This document shows, in pieces, positions 17,108 through 26,100 of a stretch of 32,178 nucleotides of DNA. Each line of letters begins with the position of its first letter. Position 1 is the first letter of the stretch. The stretch covers positions 1-32,178 of the forward strand of contig CALVXZ010000008.1 of assembly GCA_944371785.1 (NCBI GenBank), in the 5' to 3' direction. The stretch is from an uncultured Clostridia bacterium (lineage in GTDB: Bacteria; Bacillota; Clostridia; Christensenellales; DTU072). Both the position numbers and the translations under genes were made by a program. The notes below the pieces were generated by a model. The model saw only the letters and a list, made by a program, of their open reading frames with translations, was not told where the DNA came from and searched no databases.

Positions 17108-18820
17108 ATGCTGAAATTTGACTCCCGTAATACGCGTTATAAAAAGCCGTTCGGAGCAGTTGCCGCAGGCAATACGGTTTACTTTAAATTCCCCGTTTCC
17201 GAAGACGTCGCCGCCACGGGCGCGGCGTTGGTTTACCGCGGAGCGGAGGAAGGTAAACTGTCATTGACCAAATTCGGCGACGCCGACGGCTTTACCGTAT
17301 TCACGGGGGCGGCGGTGTTCAACACCCCCGGCATTTATTATTACCGTTTCGAAATATACCGAGGCGGAGAAACCCTATACGCCGGGCGCGCCGGCGCGGA
17401 CGGCAGGGCGACTATAGGCGAATGGCTGAAAGAATGGCAGCTGACGGTATACGACCCTTCTTTCAAATCCGCCGAATGGTTGAAAGGACGGATAATATAT
17501 CATATATTTCCCGACAGATTCTGCCGCGTGGAGGACGGCAAACGTCCTATGTACGGGCGCTTCAAAAGCTGGGGAAAGGAATTGACGATATTCGATCCCG
17601 ACGGGGTCTATCGCGCCAACGACTTTTACGGCGGAAACATAAAGGGCGTGCTGACCAGGCTGAAGTACCTGAAGTCTTTGGGCGTGGGCGCAATATATTT
17701 CAGCCCCGTGTTCGATTCGCATTCCAATCACAGATACGATACCGGCGATTATATGCGCATAGATCCGCTTTTCGGCAGCGAAGAAGAATTCAAAATGCTG
17801 ATTTCCGAATGTGAAAAGCTGGATATCGGCATTATTTTGGACGGAGTTTTCAACCATACCGGCGCGGACAGCCTGTATTTCAACAAATTCGGCAGGTATC
17901 CCGGGATCGGCGCATATCAATCGAAGAACAGCTTCTATTACCCGTGGTATACTTTCATCAACTACCCCGACGAGTATGTGTGTTGGTGGGGCGTGACCGT
18001 GGTGCCCACCGTCAGAAGGGACTGCGAGGAGTTCCAGAATTTCATCGCGGGAGAGGGCGGAGTCATCGAAAAATGGACCGAACTCGGCGTAAAAGGCTGG
18101 CGTCTGGACGTCGCCGACGAGCTTTCGACTCCGTTTTTGGAAAAAATACGGAAAAAGGTCAAGTCCATGGGGGACGTCGCTTTGATAGGCGAGGTGTGGG
18201 AGGACGCCAGCACAAAGGTGAGCTACGGCGAAAAGCGCAGCTATCTGTTCGGGCACCAGCTGGACGGCACGATGAACTACCCTTTCCGCACGGCGATATT
18301 GGCTCTTTTCAAAGACAGAAACGGCGCGGAGTTCGTGAATTCCGTTATGACCATAGCCGAAAACTATCCTCACGACGCTCTGTATCAGTCGATGATCCTT
18401 TTGGGAACGCACGACACCGTCAGGATAATTACCGCCTTGGGCGGCGATCACACCATGCGTACCAAGACCGAACGGCTCAGGTACAGAATGCCTCACGGCG
18501 AATACAAAGAGGCGCAGAGAAAGCTGAAGACGGCTTCGGCGATACAATATTTTCTGCCCGGACTTCCCACGATATATTACGGCGACGAAATAGGTATGCA
18601 AGGTTACGAAGATCCCATAAACAGACGTCCTTACGCATACGGATACGAAGACGTCGAATTATTGGCGCATTACCGGTATCTTGGCAAGATCCACGCCGAT
18701 TTCCCGGAAGAATTTTCGATAGAGTACCGCCGCAATTATATTTCCATTACACGCGGACGTTACACTTTGCAGGTGTCCACGGACGATCTGTCTTATAAGA
18801 TAATCGAAGTCGGCGTCTGA
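17108..18820 (+). CDS. GH13 alpha-glucan hydrolase (neopullulanase/alpha-amylase type)
   Basis: This 570-residue protein has no signal peptide and so acts in the cytoplasm. An N-terminal beta domain of about 115 residues precedes RIIYHIFPDRF, the usual start of the catalytic barrel. The four GH13 regions are present: DGVFNHTG, GWRLDVADE (nucleophile Asp334), IGEVWED (Glu362) and LGTHDT (Asp436). YGDEIGMQGYEDP resembles maltogenic amylases and neopullulanases. The exact substrate cannot be read from sequence; maltodextrins or branched limit dextrins are likely. It follows glgP directly, and no glgX or pullulanase gene is visible, so it may finish the chains that phosphorylase leaves. The GGGAG upstream is about 14 bases from the ATG, longer than ideal. 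Confidence 0.92.
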   Translation: MLKFDSRNTRYKKPFGAVAAGNTVYFKFPVSEDVAATGAALVYRGAEEGKLSLTKFGDADGFTVFTGAAVFNTPGIYYYRFEIYRGGETLYAGRAGADGRATIGEWLKEWQLTVYDPSFKSAEWLKGRIIYHIFPDRFCRVEDGKRPMYGRFKSWGKELTIFDPDGVYRANDFYGGNIKGVLTRLKYLKSLGVGAIYFSPVFDSHSNHRYDTGDYMRIDPLFGSEEEFKMLISECEKLDIGIILDGVFNHTGADSLYFNKFGRYPGIGAYQSKNSFYYPWYTFINYPDEYVCWWGVTVVPTVRRDCEEFQNFIAGEGGVIEKWTELGVKGWRLDVADELSTPFLEKIRKKVKSMGDVALIGEVWEDASTKVSYGEKRSYLFGHQLDGTMNYPFRTAILALFKDRNGAEFVNSVMTIAENYPHDALYQSMILLGTHDTVRIITALGGDHTMRTKTERLRYRMPHGEYKEAQRKLKTASAIQYFLPGLPTIYYGDEIGMQGYEDPINRRPYAYGYEDVELLAHYRYLGKIHADFPEEFSIEYRRNYISITRGRYTLQVSTDDLSYKIIEVGV

Positions 18821-18848
18821 TTTTTGAATAACGCAGGCAATAAAAAAC

Positions 18849-18879
18849 AAAAACAAGTCCGCGCCGCGGACTTGTTTTT
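18849..18879. terminator. Bidirectional terminator between the glycogen locus and the acyl-CoA synthetase gene
   Basis: AAAAACAAGTCCGC (18849-18862) pairs perfectly with GCGGACTTGTTTTT (18866-18879) around a GCC loop. A and T runs on both sides allow it to stop the converging transcripts of the GH13 gene and the minus-strand operon. Confidence 0.93.
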
Positions 18880-18906
18880 AATTCGTATGATCTGTTACGA
18901 TCGCGG

Positions 18907-20595
18907 TTAACGTTCCTGATCGTCTTTGAAGACGAAGGAGCTTTCGCGGTTGAGTTTGGCTTTTGCCATATCCCTCAGAACGAATTTCTGAATTTTTCCG
19001 GAAGCCGTCATCGGCAATTGGTCGATAAATTCGACGTAGGAAGGTACTTTGTGGCGCGCCATATTGTTCGCGACGTAAGTCTGGATATCCTTTTCGGTGA
19101 CGTTGCTGCCGGCGCGCTTGATAACGAACGCATACGCTTCTTCGCCGTATTTTTCGGAAGGAACGCCGACGATCTGTACGTCCACGACGTCGGGATGCGT
19201 GTAGATGAAATCTTCGATCTCTTTCGGGAAGATGTTTTCGCCGCCGCGGATGATCATATCCTTTATTCTGCCGGTGATGCGGTAGTATCCGTTCGGATCG
19301 CGGATGGCAAGGTCGCCGGTATGCAGCCAACCGTCTTTGTCGATAGCCGCAGCGGTAGCTTCGGGCATCTTGTAATATCCCTTCATAACGTTGTATCCGC
19401 GGACTACGAATTCGCCGGGCTGACCGTCGGGAAGGTCTTCTCCGGTATCCGGATCGACGATTTTGGTTTCCATAAACGGCATTTCTTTGCCGACGGTATT
19501 GACCCTGATCTCCAACGGATCGTCCACAGTGGTCATCGTGCAGGCGGGCGAAGCCTCGGTCTGTCCGTAAGTGATGGTGATCTCCGGCATGTGCATTTTG
19601 TCTATGACGTCGCGCATGACTTTTACGGGGCAGGGGGAACCAGCCATGATGCCCGTCCTGAGGCTTGAAAAATCGTACCTGGAAAAGTCGCGGTGTTCCA
19701 GCACCCTGATGAACATAGTCGGAACGCCGTGTACCGCGGTACATTTTTCGTACTCTACGGCGTGCATGACCTTCATGGGCGTGTACCACAGCAGAGGTAC
19801 CATTGCCGCGCCGTGAGTGACCGCCGCCATTATCGCCAACACCATACCGAAGCAGTGGAAGAAGGGGACGGGAATGCAAAGTTTGTCCTTTGCGGTGAAC
19901 TTCATGCAGTCGCCGATGGCTTTGCCGTTGTTGACGATGTTGTTGTGCGTCAGCATGACTCCTTTCGGGAAGCCCGTGGTGCCGGAGGTGTACTGCATAT
20001 TTACGACGTCGTCCGGGTCTATGGAATGTTTCAGGGCGTTGTATTCGTCGTTGCTGACCAATACTCCGAAATAAGGTATCTGCGACCAGTTGTACATTCC
20101 GTCGTACCAATTGTCCAACGAAACGACGTACCTTAAGAAGGGAAGCCTTTCGTTGCGGAGCTCGCCGGGTTTGGAAGTTTTCAATTCGGGGCAGACGGAA
20201 TATATGATTTTTTCGCAGTCGATATCCTTTATGCCGTCGCAGATGAACAGCGCTTTGGAATCGGAGTTCGACAGCAGGTATTCCAATTCGGCTTCCTTGT
20301 AGTTCGTGTTGACGGTCACCAGCACGGCGCCGATACGGGCGGTGGCGAAAAACAGCACCAGCCATTCGGGATAGTTGGTAGCCCATATCGCGACGTGGTC
20401 GCCTTTGCAAATGCCCATGCCCAACAGACCTTTCGCGTATTTATCGACTTCTTTGTTGAATTCGTAATAAGTCCTGGTATAGTTGACTTCTATGTACTTT
20501 ACCGCCAGCTTGGTAGGGTACTTTTTCGCGATATTGCTTAACATATCGCCAACGGTGATGTTCATTAATTTTTCAGCAGTCTTTTCTTTTTCCAT
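18907..20595 (-). CDS. Acyl-CoA synthetase (AMP-binding, FadD-like)
   Basis: This 562-residue adenylate-forming enzyme activates a carboxylic acid with ATP to an acyl-AMP and then an acyl-CoA. The phosphate loop YTSGTTGFPKG lies at 202-212. YGQTEASP, WLHTGDLA, the hinge region YRITGRIKDMIIRGGENIFP and the C-terminal PMTASGKIQK with catalytic Lys534 are all present. The overall pattern is that of FadD/medium-to-long-chain fatty acyl-CoA synthetases. Chain length cannot be read. AGGT lies seven bases before the ATG at 20595; a second start at Met11 is possible. It is the last gene of a three-gene minus-strand cluster, 41 bases after the phosphatase gene, and ends at the strong terminator at 18849-18879. 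Confidence 0.93.
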   Translation of the reverse strand: MEKEKTAEKLMNITVGDMLSNIAKKYPTKLAVKYIEVNYTRTYYEFNKEVDKYAKGLLGMGICKGDHVAIWATNYPEWLVLFFATARIGAVLVTVNTNYKEAELEYLLSNSDSKALFICDGIKDIDCEKIIYSVCPELKTSKPGELRNERLPFLRYVVSLDNWYDGMYNWSQIPYFGVLVSNDEYNALKHSIDPDDVVNMQYTSGTTGFPKGVMLTHNNIVNNGKAIGDCMKFTAKDKLCIPVPFFHCFGMVLAIMAAVTHGAAMVPLLWYTPMKVMHAVEYEKCTAVHGVPTMFIRVLEHRDFSRYDFSSLRTGIMAGSPCPVKVMRDVIDKMHMPEITITYGQTEASPACTMTTVDDPLEIRVNTVGKEMPFMETKIVDPDTGEDLPDGQPGEFVVRGYNVMKGYYKMPEATAAAIDKDGWLHTGDLAIRDPNGYYRITGRIKDMIIRGGENIFPKEIEDFIYTHPDVVDVQIVGVPSEKYGEEAYAFVIKRAGSNVTEKDIQTYVANNMARHKVPSYVEFIDQLPMTASGKIQKFVLRDMAKAKLNRESSFVFKDDQER

Positions 20596-20636
20596 ATTTT
20601 ATACCTGCGAATTTAATATAGTTTTTTGGGGAAAAG

Positions 20637-21872
20637 TTACAGCGACAGCCATTGACATATCAGCCGGAAGATATCCGTGTTGTCGATCTCTTCGGGTATA
20701 TTCATCTGTTCGCTGTAGTTGATTTCCAGGTACTCGCTCGCGCCGGAGGCGTCGCTTTCGTCCGCAGCGGCATTCTGCGCCTTTACGGTACCGGTCGCGT
20801 ATATGAAATAATTGACGTTATCGGAAGTGTGACCGGTCCTTTTGAACCAGCCGTCGCTGGATTCGTAATCGATCAGAGCTTCTCTGGCTTCCTGTTTTGC
20901 CATATTGGCGTCGGCGTTGTCGAAATCGGGAATTTCCAATCCGCCCGTTTCGTGATCCGCGGTGACCATTACCACCGTGTTTCCGTTGGCTTGCGCCCAA
21001 TCGCGGCAGGTCTTTACTGCGGCGTCGAAGGCGTTCAGTTCCGCAAGCATCGATTCCATATCGTTATCGTGCGAAGCCGAATCTATCTTGCTGCCTTCCA
21101 CTACAAGCAGGAAACCGTTGTCGTTGTCTTCGGACAGTTTTTCCAAAGCCGACGAGGTCAGGTAGCTGAGCGTGTCCGTGCCGGCGGTCCGGATCGAACC
21201 GTCTTCCAACAATCCGTAGATCTTTTCCGAATCGGATGCGGCAATTTCATCGAAAGTAGTGCACAGCGCACGGTTTTCGGTGGCGATCTCGGACTTCAGA
21301 GCGTTCATCGAATCGTCGGTCAGTCCGTACAGTACGTCCAGATCGAAATCGACGATCTGCCTGGCTATCGAATCGGTTTCGCCGCGGTCCTTGGCGTGGG
21401 AAAGGAACGCCGCGGGCGTGGCGTCGGTGACGGGTTTGGTCACGACGACTCCGACTTTCTTGCCGGCTTCTTTTGCCATTTCCGCAACGGTTTCCAAATT
21501 TTTGCCGTCCTTATAGGATATCCTGCCGTTGTATGTTTTGGTGCCCGTCGCCATTGCCGTGGCGGCAGCCGCCGAATCGGTGGCTCCCGGGGTCAGCGAA
21601 CGCGTCATCACTTCGCCGATCACGGCGAAACGTTCCATATTCAGCTTGTTGCTGCGATAAATATTGCCTGCTTCGATATGGTTTTCTCCCATACCGTCGC
21701 CGATCAGCAATATGACGTTCTGAGGACGGGCGCCGGATTCCGGGTATACGCCGGAATCGACGTAATTCAGCGCGAACAGCACTGCGGCGGTAGCCAAAGT
21801 AACTACCAGGATTATCGCTATGATGATCAGCAAAAATCGGTTTTGTTTTTTTCTGTCGACAGCCTTAGCCAT
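20637..21872 (-). CDS. Membrane-anchored alkaline phosphatase (PhoA family)
   Basis: This 411-residue protein has a short basic N-terminus and one membrane helix at about 12-36, with no lipobox or obvious cleavage site, so the enzyme is probably tethered outside the cell. Catalytic features match alkaline phosphatase: LLIGDGMG (metal ligand Asp59), ATDSAAAATAMATG with nucleophile Ser100, TKPVTDATPAAFLSHAKDRG, VVEGSKIDSASHDND (Glu259, Asp264, His268), TADHETGGLE (Asp306, His307) and GHTSDNV (His348). It releases phosphate from external phosphomonoesters. AAGGAG lies before the start. It is the middle gene of the cluster, 45 bases after the acetyltransferase gene; the gap has a small GTCC/GGAC hairpin at 21905-21916. 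Confidence 0.94.
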   Translation of the reverse strand: MAKAVDRKKQNRFLLIIIAIILVVTLATAAVLFALNYVDSGVYPESGARPQNVILLIGDGMGENHIEAGNIYRSNKLNMERFAVIGEVMTRSLTPGATDSAAAATAMATGTKTYNGRISYKDGKNLETVAEMAKEAGKKVGVVVTKPVTDATPAAFLSHAKDRGETDSIARQIVDFDLDVLYGLTDDSMNALKSEIATENRALCTTFDEIAASDSEKIYGLLEDGSIRTAGTDTLSYLTSSALEKLSEDNDNGFLLVVEGSKIDSASHDNDMESMLAELNAFDAAVKTCRDWAQANGNTVVMVTADHETGGLEIPDFDNADANMAKQEAREALIDYESSDGWFKRTGHTSDNVNYFIYATGTVKAQNAAADESDASGASEYLEINYSEQMNIPEEIDNTDIFRLICQWLSL

Positions 21873-21917
21873 ATTTTTCTCCTTATTCCTTTACGCGCCC
21901 GTGCGTCCGTGCGGACA

Positions 21918-22889
21918 TCAATATTTTTCGTATAGCGCGAGGTTGTATTCCGGGAAAAGCTCCTTCAGCGGGCTGAACGGATACTCCTTCCCGTGACCCA
22001 GGACAGTCCTCAGAAGTTCGCCTTCCGTCATGAAATACGCAAAGCCTTCGCTTTCTTCAAACCTCGTCGTCTGTCCGTCGTTTACTTCAAGTTCATACGT
22101 CTTACCGCTTACGGAAAAGCGCGCGTTTAAAGTCACTCCCCTCATGGGGAGAAGTCGTAGCAACGCGGAAAGATTCAACGTCTTTCCCATCGAGTAGGGG
22201 TCGCCGCCTGAAGCGGGCAGCGGCACTCTTTTGTTTGCAAGTTCCTTTACGCCGTCGAACGCGTCGTCGGCAGCGGACATCGCCTCCGCGATATTTCCGT
22301 TGTCTATCAAAACATAAGCGTTCGGGGTACCGTTTCTATAAATAATGTATCCCGAATCGCATACTGTTGTAAACATATCGACGACTGCCTGTTGTTCCGA
22401 AGCGGAACGGAAAACGTGCGCCGGAAAGCGTTTTGCCCATTCCGTGTACACGAAATAAGTATCCGCCCACAGATCTTTCGTCAGCGGTTTCAGCGTATAT
22501 TCCGCGCCGTACGGAGATGGGTAAAACCCTTTTGTTTCGTTGATCGTGACGTACCCCAGACGCGAATAAAAATCGTGGTTGAACGGGTGCAGCATCACGA
22601 AAGGAAAGCCTTCCTCCTTCAACGCCGCTTCGACGTCCGCCAGCAGCGATCTGCAGTTTCCGCGGTTGCGTGCGTCGGGTCTTGTGGCTACTCCCGTCAC
22701 GAACGGTATGCGGACGGTCTTGCCGTAAATCCGTGCGGCAACGATTTTGACGTAAGCCGCCGCGGCTACTCCTTTTCCGTCGCTTAGCGTAAAAGGACGC
22801 GCGCCGACGTTGTCGAAAAAGTAGTCGACGTAAGCTTCGTCGCCCGGGAAACAGGCTATATGCAGATTTTTCAGTTCCTGAATATGCAT
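21918..22889 (-). CDS. Eis-like GNAT N-acetyltransferase
   Basis: This 323-residue cytoplasmic protein carries the acetyl-CoA-binding motif VTGVATRPDARNRGNCRSLL (64-83), a variant of the V-x-P-x-x-R-x-x-G pattern, followed by LHPFNHDFYSRLGYV, which is typical of the Eis-type GNAT family. The remainder has a second GNAT-like half and a C-terminal SCP2-like region (GVTLNARFSVSGKTYELEVN, then EGFAYFMTEGELLRTVLG). It is shorter than Mycobacterium Eis (about 400 residues). Substrates of such proteins range from amines and aminoglycosides to lysines; nothing here picks one. The ATG lies eight bases from a -10 box with no Shine-Dalgarno sequence. It leads the minus-strand cluster. Confidence 0.85.
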   Translation of the reverse strand: MHIQELKNLHIACFPGDEAYVDYFFDNVGARPFTLSDGKGVAAAAYVKIVAARIYGKTVRIPFVTGVATRPDARNRGNCRSLLADVEAALKEEGFPFVMLHPFNHDFYSRLGYVTINETKGFYPSPYGAEYTLKPLTKDLWADTYFVYTEWAKRFPAHVFRSASEQQAVVDMFTTVCDSGYIIYRNGTPNAYVLIDNGNIAEAMSAADDAFDGVKELANKRVPLPASGGDPYSMGKTLNLSALLRLLPMRGVTLNARFSVSGKTYELEVNDGQTTRFEESEGFAYFMTEGELLRTVLGHGKEYPFSPLKELFPEYNLALYEKY

Positions 22890-22897
22890 ACATCGTT

Positions 22898-22926
22898 ATT
22901 TTAACAAAAGCCCCCGGCTTTGACAA
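22898..22926 (-). promoter_or_regulatory. Promoter of the acetyltransferase-led operon, predicted leaderless
   Basis: On the minus strand, TTGTCA (22921-22926), a 17-base spacer and TAAAAT (22898-22903) form a good promoter. Eight bases separate the -10 box from the ATG at 22889, so the mRNA should have almost no untranslated leader. The spacer contains a small GCC-GGG-GGC inverted repeat. Confidence 0.7.
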
Positions 22927-23109
22927 GTAATTTGACCCCTTTTATGCGTCCGCCGCCGTCCGATACCGCCGTTAAGCGGCGAAAATACCGGAAAAATCCG
23001 CTTTTGCGGTCGGAACGGGCATTTCGCGGCGCGCCGCGAAAGCCTGCGATCGTCGTTTTTTTTGCGCGCGTCCGCCCGATAAATATATAGTAAAAAGCCG
23101 AAGCCGCTA
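22927..23109. other. Gene-free divergent intergenic region rich in inverted repeats
   Basis: Between the divergent promoters I see no credible gene. The stretch is GC-rich with several short hairpins: CGCCG/CGGCG around 22968, CCGC-TTTT-GCGG around 22998, and a 20-base perfect palindrome at 23022-23041. A minus-strand open frame of 75 codons (22896-23123) has no family features, overlaps both promoters and is rejected. Confidence 0.6.
23022..23041. repeat. 20-bp perfect palindrome
   Basis: TTTCGCGGCG at 23022-23031 is followed immediately by its exact reverse complement at 23032-23041, with no loop. A perfect palindrome without spacer fits a dimeric protein-binding site better than an RNA hairpin. 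It lies about 70 bases before the -35 box of the giant lipoprotein gene and about 95 bases upstream of the acetyltransferase promoter. Confidence 0.7.
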
Positions 23110-23137
23110 TTGCATTGGCGCAAGGGTCTGCTATAAT
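23110..23137 (+). promoter_or_regulatory. Promoter of the giant lipoprotein gene (extended -10)
   Basis: TATAAT (23132-23137) is preceded by TG at 23129-23130 in the TGnTATAAT arrangement, an extended -10. TTGCAT (23110-23115) lies 16 bases before it as a partial -35 box. Transcription should begin near 23144, leaving about 50 bases of leader. Confidence 0.75.
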
Positions 23138-23146
23138 AAATGTGTA

Positions 23147-23172
23147 TATATATTGCGGGCGCGTAATATATA
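23147..23172 (+). promoter_or_regulatory. Stem-loop at the 5' end of the giant lipoprotein mRNA
   Basis: TATATATT (23147-23154) pairs with AATATATA (23165-23172), with further GCG/CGC pairing inside. It begins within a few bases of the predicted transcription start. It may protect the mRNA 5' end or serve as an operator; this is inference from position and pairing. Confidence 0.5.
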
Positions 23173-23194
23173 AATAAATTCCGGAAGTAATTCG

Positions 23195-26100
23195 ATGAAA
23201 AAAAAGTGCGCGTTGATCTTAATGATAATTCTTGCGGGGCTTGCGGTGCTGACCGCCTGTAACGATCCCGTAGAGATAGAATCCATTTCCATTTCTGAAA
23301 AAGCCGAAGATTTCAAAACAGATTACATAGTCGGCGAAGAATTAGATCTGACCGGCATTCTGCTGACCGTCACGCGCACGGACGGCAGCTCTTACGACGT
23401 ATACGCCGAAGACATCCGTCAGGATCTGAGGATACTCAACTTTTCCACGTCGCGTCCCGCGGAAAAGCTGACGGTGATCCTTGAATACAAAGAAGTCAGA
23501 ACCTCTTTCGACATAGTTGTCAGAACCGACGAAGAGGGGGCTTTGAGGTATACGGTCACTTTCGATTCCATGGGCGGCAGCGCGGTGGAACCGCAATCGG
23601 TGCCCGCTTATTCGATGGCTGTGGAGCCGGCTGCCCCGGTGCTGGAAGGGTACGCTTTCAAAGGCTGGTATACCGAAACCACCTATAACAACATTTTCAA
23701 TTTCTCCACCACGAACATAACATCCGAAATCACCTTGTATGCAAGGTGGGCGGAACTGCACACCGTATCGTTCTATGAGCTGAAAGAAGGCGTCGATCCC
23801 GAAACCGCCGATCCCGACGTCAATCCCGACGATTACGTCCTGTTGCAATACAGCGAAGTACCCGACGGGGACTCTCTGTCGGCGGCGCCCGCCGTCCCCA
23901 CAAAGGAAGGCTTTAACGGAGTATGGGACAGGACGGTGTTTTCGTCCATAGCCGGGGATCTGAAGGTCTACCCGGTTTATTCCGCGATCTATTACACCGT
24001 CACTTTCGTCGCTGAGGGCGAGGAAGGCGAAAATTTATTGGGAACTTTGGTCAACGTCCGCAAAGGCACGGTGTTGCAGGACGAGGACGGCAATCTGCAC
24101 CCCGATTTTGCCGAACAGATAAATGAATTCATCAGACTTGCGAAAGAACTGTCGATACCGGGGCAGGAATTTTCGGGCGATTGGTATCCGGGGCTGTCCG
24201 ATCCGATAGAATCGAATCTTACGTTGGTAGCCAATTTCGGCGCCGTATACCTTACCGTCAGCCTGATGATGAACGACGGCACCGACAAGGCGTTCGCCGA
24301 GATCCCGGTACAATACAATCTGACGCTTTCTCAAAACGACATCCCGGACGAGCCCCCCCGCAGGGACGGTTATGCGTTCGACGGTTGGTATTCCGACAAA
24401 GACTGCACTTCGCCCTGGAACTTTACGACGTCGATAACTTCCGAAAGGAAGATCTATGCGGGCTGGAGAGAATTGTTGGAAGTTTCCTTCTACATACCCG
24501 TGAACGCCGGGCTGGAATATGTGACTCCCCCGGAATACGACGACGATATGGGCTTCGAGGCGGGCGGCGTCGAATACAGATTATATACGACGGTGTTAGT
24601 GCCCTCGGGCGGCAGGGTGGAAGCTTCCGCGGCCGCGGTCCCGCAGGCAGTCGGGCATACGGGAAAGTGGGTGTACCGCGATTCCGGTCAGACTTTCAAC
24701 GGAGCCGAATCCTTGGGAATCGACGTTGATATACGCGCTTCGTACGAAGCCATCGATTATCTGGTCCGTTTCATATCCGACAACGTGGCGGTATATTCCG
24801 TCGAAGTGCCTTACGGCGGCTTCGTGGATCCGCCCGCGGATCCTTCTTTGGCAGGGCATTCGTTCGTTTATTGGACGATGAGCGGCGAAGAAGTTACCGA
24901 TTTTTCGACGCTGAAAATAACTTCCAACGTCGATTTTACGGCGGCGTTCGAAGCCAATACCTACAGAGTGGAATTCTATTATTACACTTCCAGCCAGGCC
25001 GCCGACAGCTCCGTCGCGGTTCAATACGGCTATTCGTTCACTTTCCCCGAAGCGCAGAACACTTCTTCCAGGCTGACGGGCTGGTACGCCTCCGCGGACT
25101 ATGCCACGTCTTCGCAATGGGAAGCCGGAGTGCCGCTGACGGATGCGAACATAGAATCGCGCACCGGAAAGACGATCGACTTTGACGATATCGGCGAAGG
25201 CTCCACGGTGCTGACGCTGTATGCCGGTTGGGTGAGGCAGTACACCTTGGTGTTCCAGGACGAAAAAGGAGCGGCGCTGGGTTCGTCGCGCACGTTGGAT
25301 CAAGGCACCGCCGTCACCGAAGATATGGCTCCCGAAGTCGCGGAGCGCGAAGGCTTCGAACTGAATTGGGTCATAATCGAGAACGGTCAGACGGGCGGCG
25401 AATTCAAATTCGGCACCGAAATTTCCACCGATCTGACTTTGCGCGCGCAGTTTGTGCCGCTGGATTACGAAGTCAGCTTCGAAATCGAATTCAGATACTC
25501 CGACAACACCGTAAAGAGCAGTTACGTCTTTACGGAGCGCACGACGCTTATCGCTCACGGCAGCATTATCGGCGAAGCCAACATTCCTACGGCGGACGAC
25601 CTTTCCGCCGCCGAAGAGAAAGCCATTGCGGCGGGAACGGGGCATACCGTACTTCCGGAAGATTTCGGTTTTGAATGGACTTCCGGCGATTATAACACGA
25701 TATCCAACACAAAGATCGATGCCGCCGACGTCAGGTTCGTGGCGTATTGCTACGTCAGGACGTTTACGGTGAATTGGTATTCCACCGAATCGGGAGAACT
25801 GACGGAAGACGCCGTGATTTATTCCGCCGAAGTCGAATTCGGCAGGCGCGCCCCGGAATTCGGCGGCGAAACTCCCGTTAAACCGGGCAGCACGTTCAAC
25901 GGATTCTTCGTTTACACTCCCGAAGGAGAAATTCCCGGTTCCACCACCAACGTGACGAAGGACCTTGCGTTAAGGCCGTCGTTTACTCCCATACAATACA
26001 AAATCGCATTCATCGGTCCCGGAAACGTCATTTATAGACAATACGATTTCAACAACCAGGAAAAGCCGTTGAATGCCGACAACGAGGCTTCGTACAGTTA

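Noticed and set aside
22896-23123. Minus-strand open frame of 75 codons between the acetyltransferase and giant lipoprotein genes
   Set aside because: It overlaps a good promoter and the 20-bp palindrome, is rich in Arg from GC-rich sequence, and has no ribosome binding site or family similarity.
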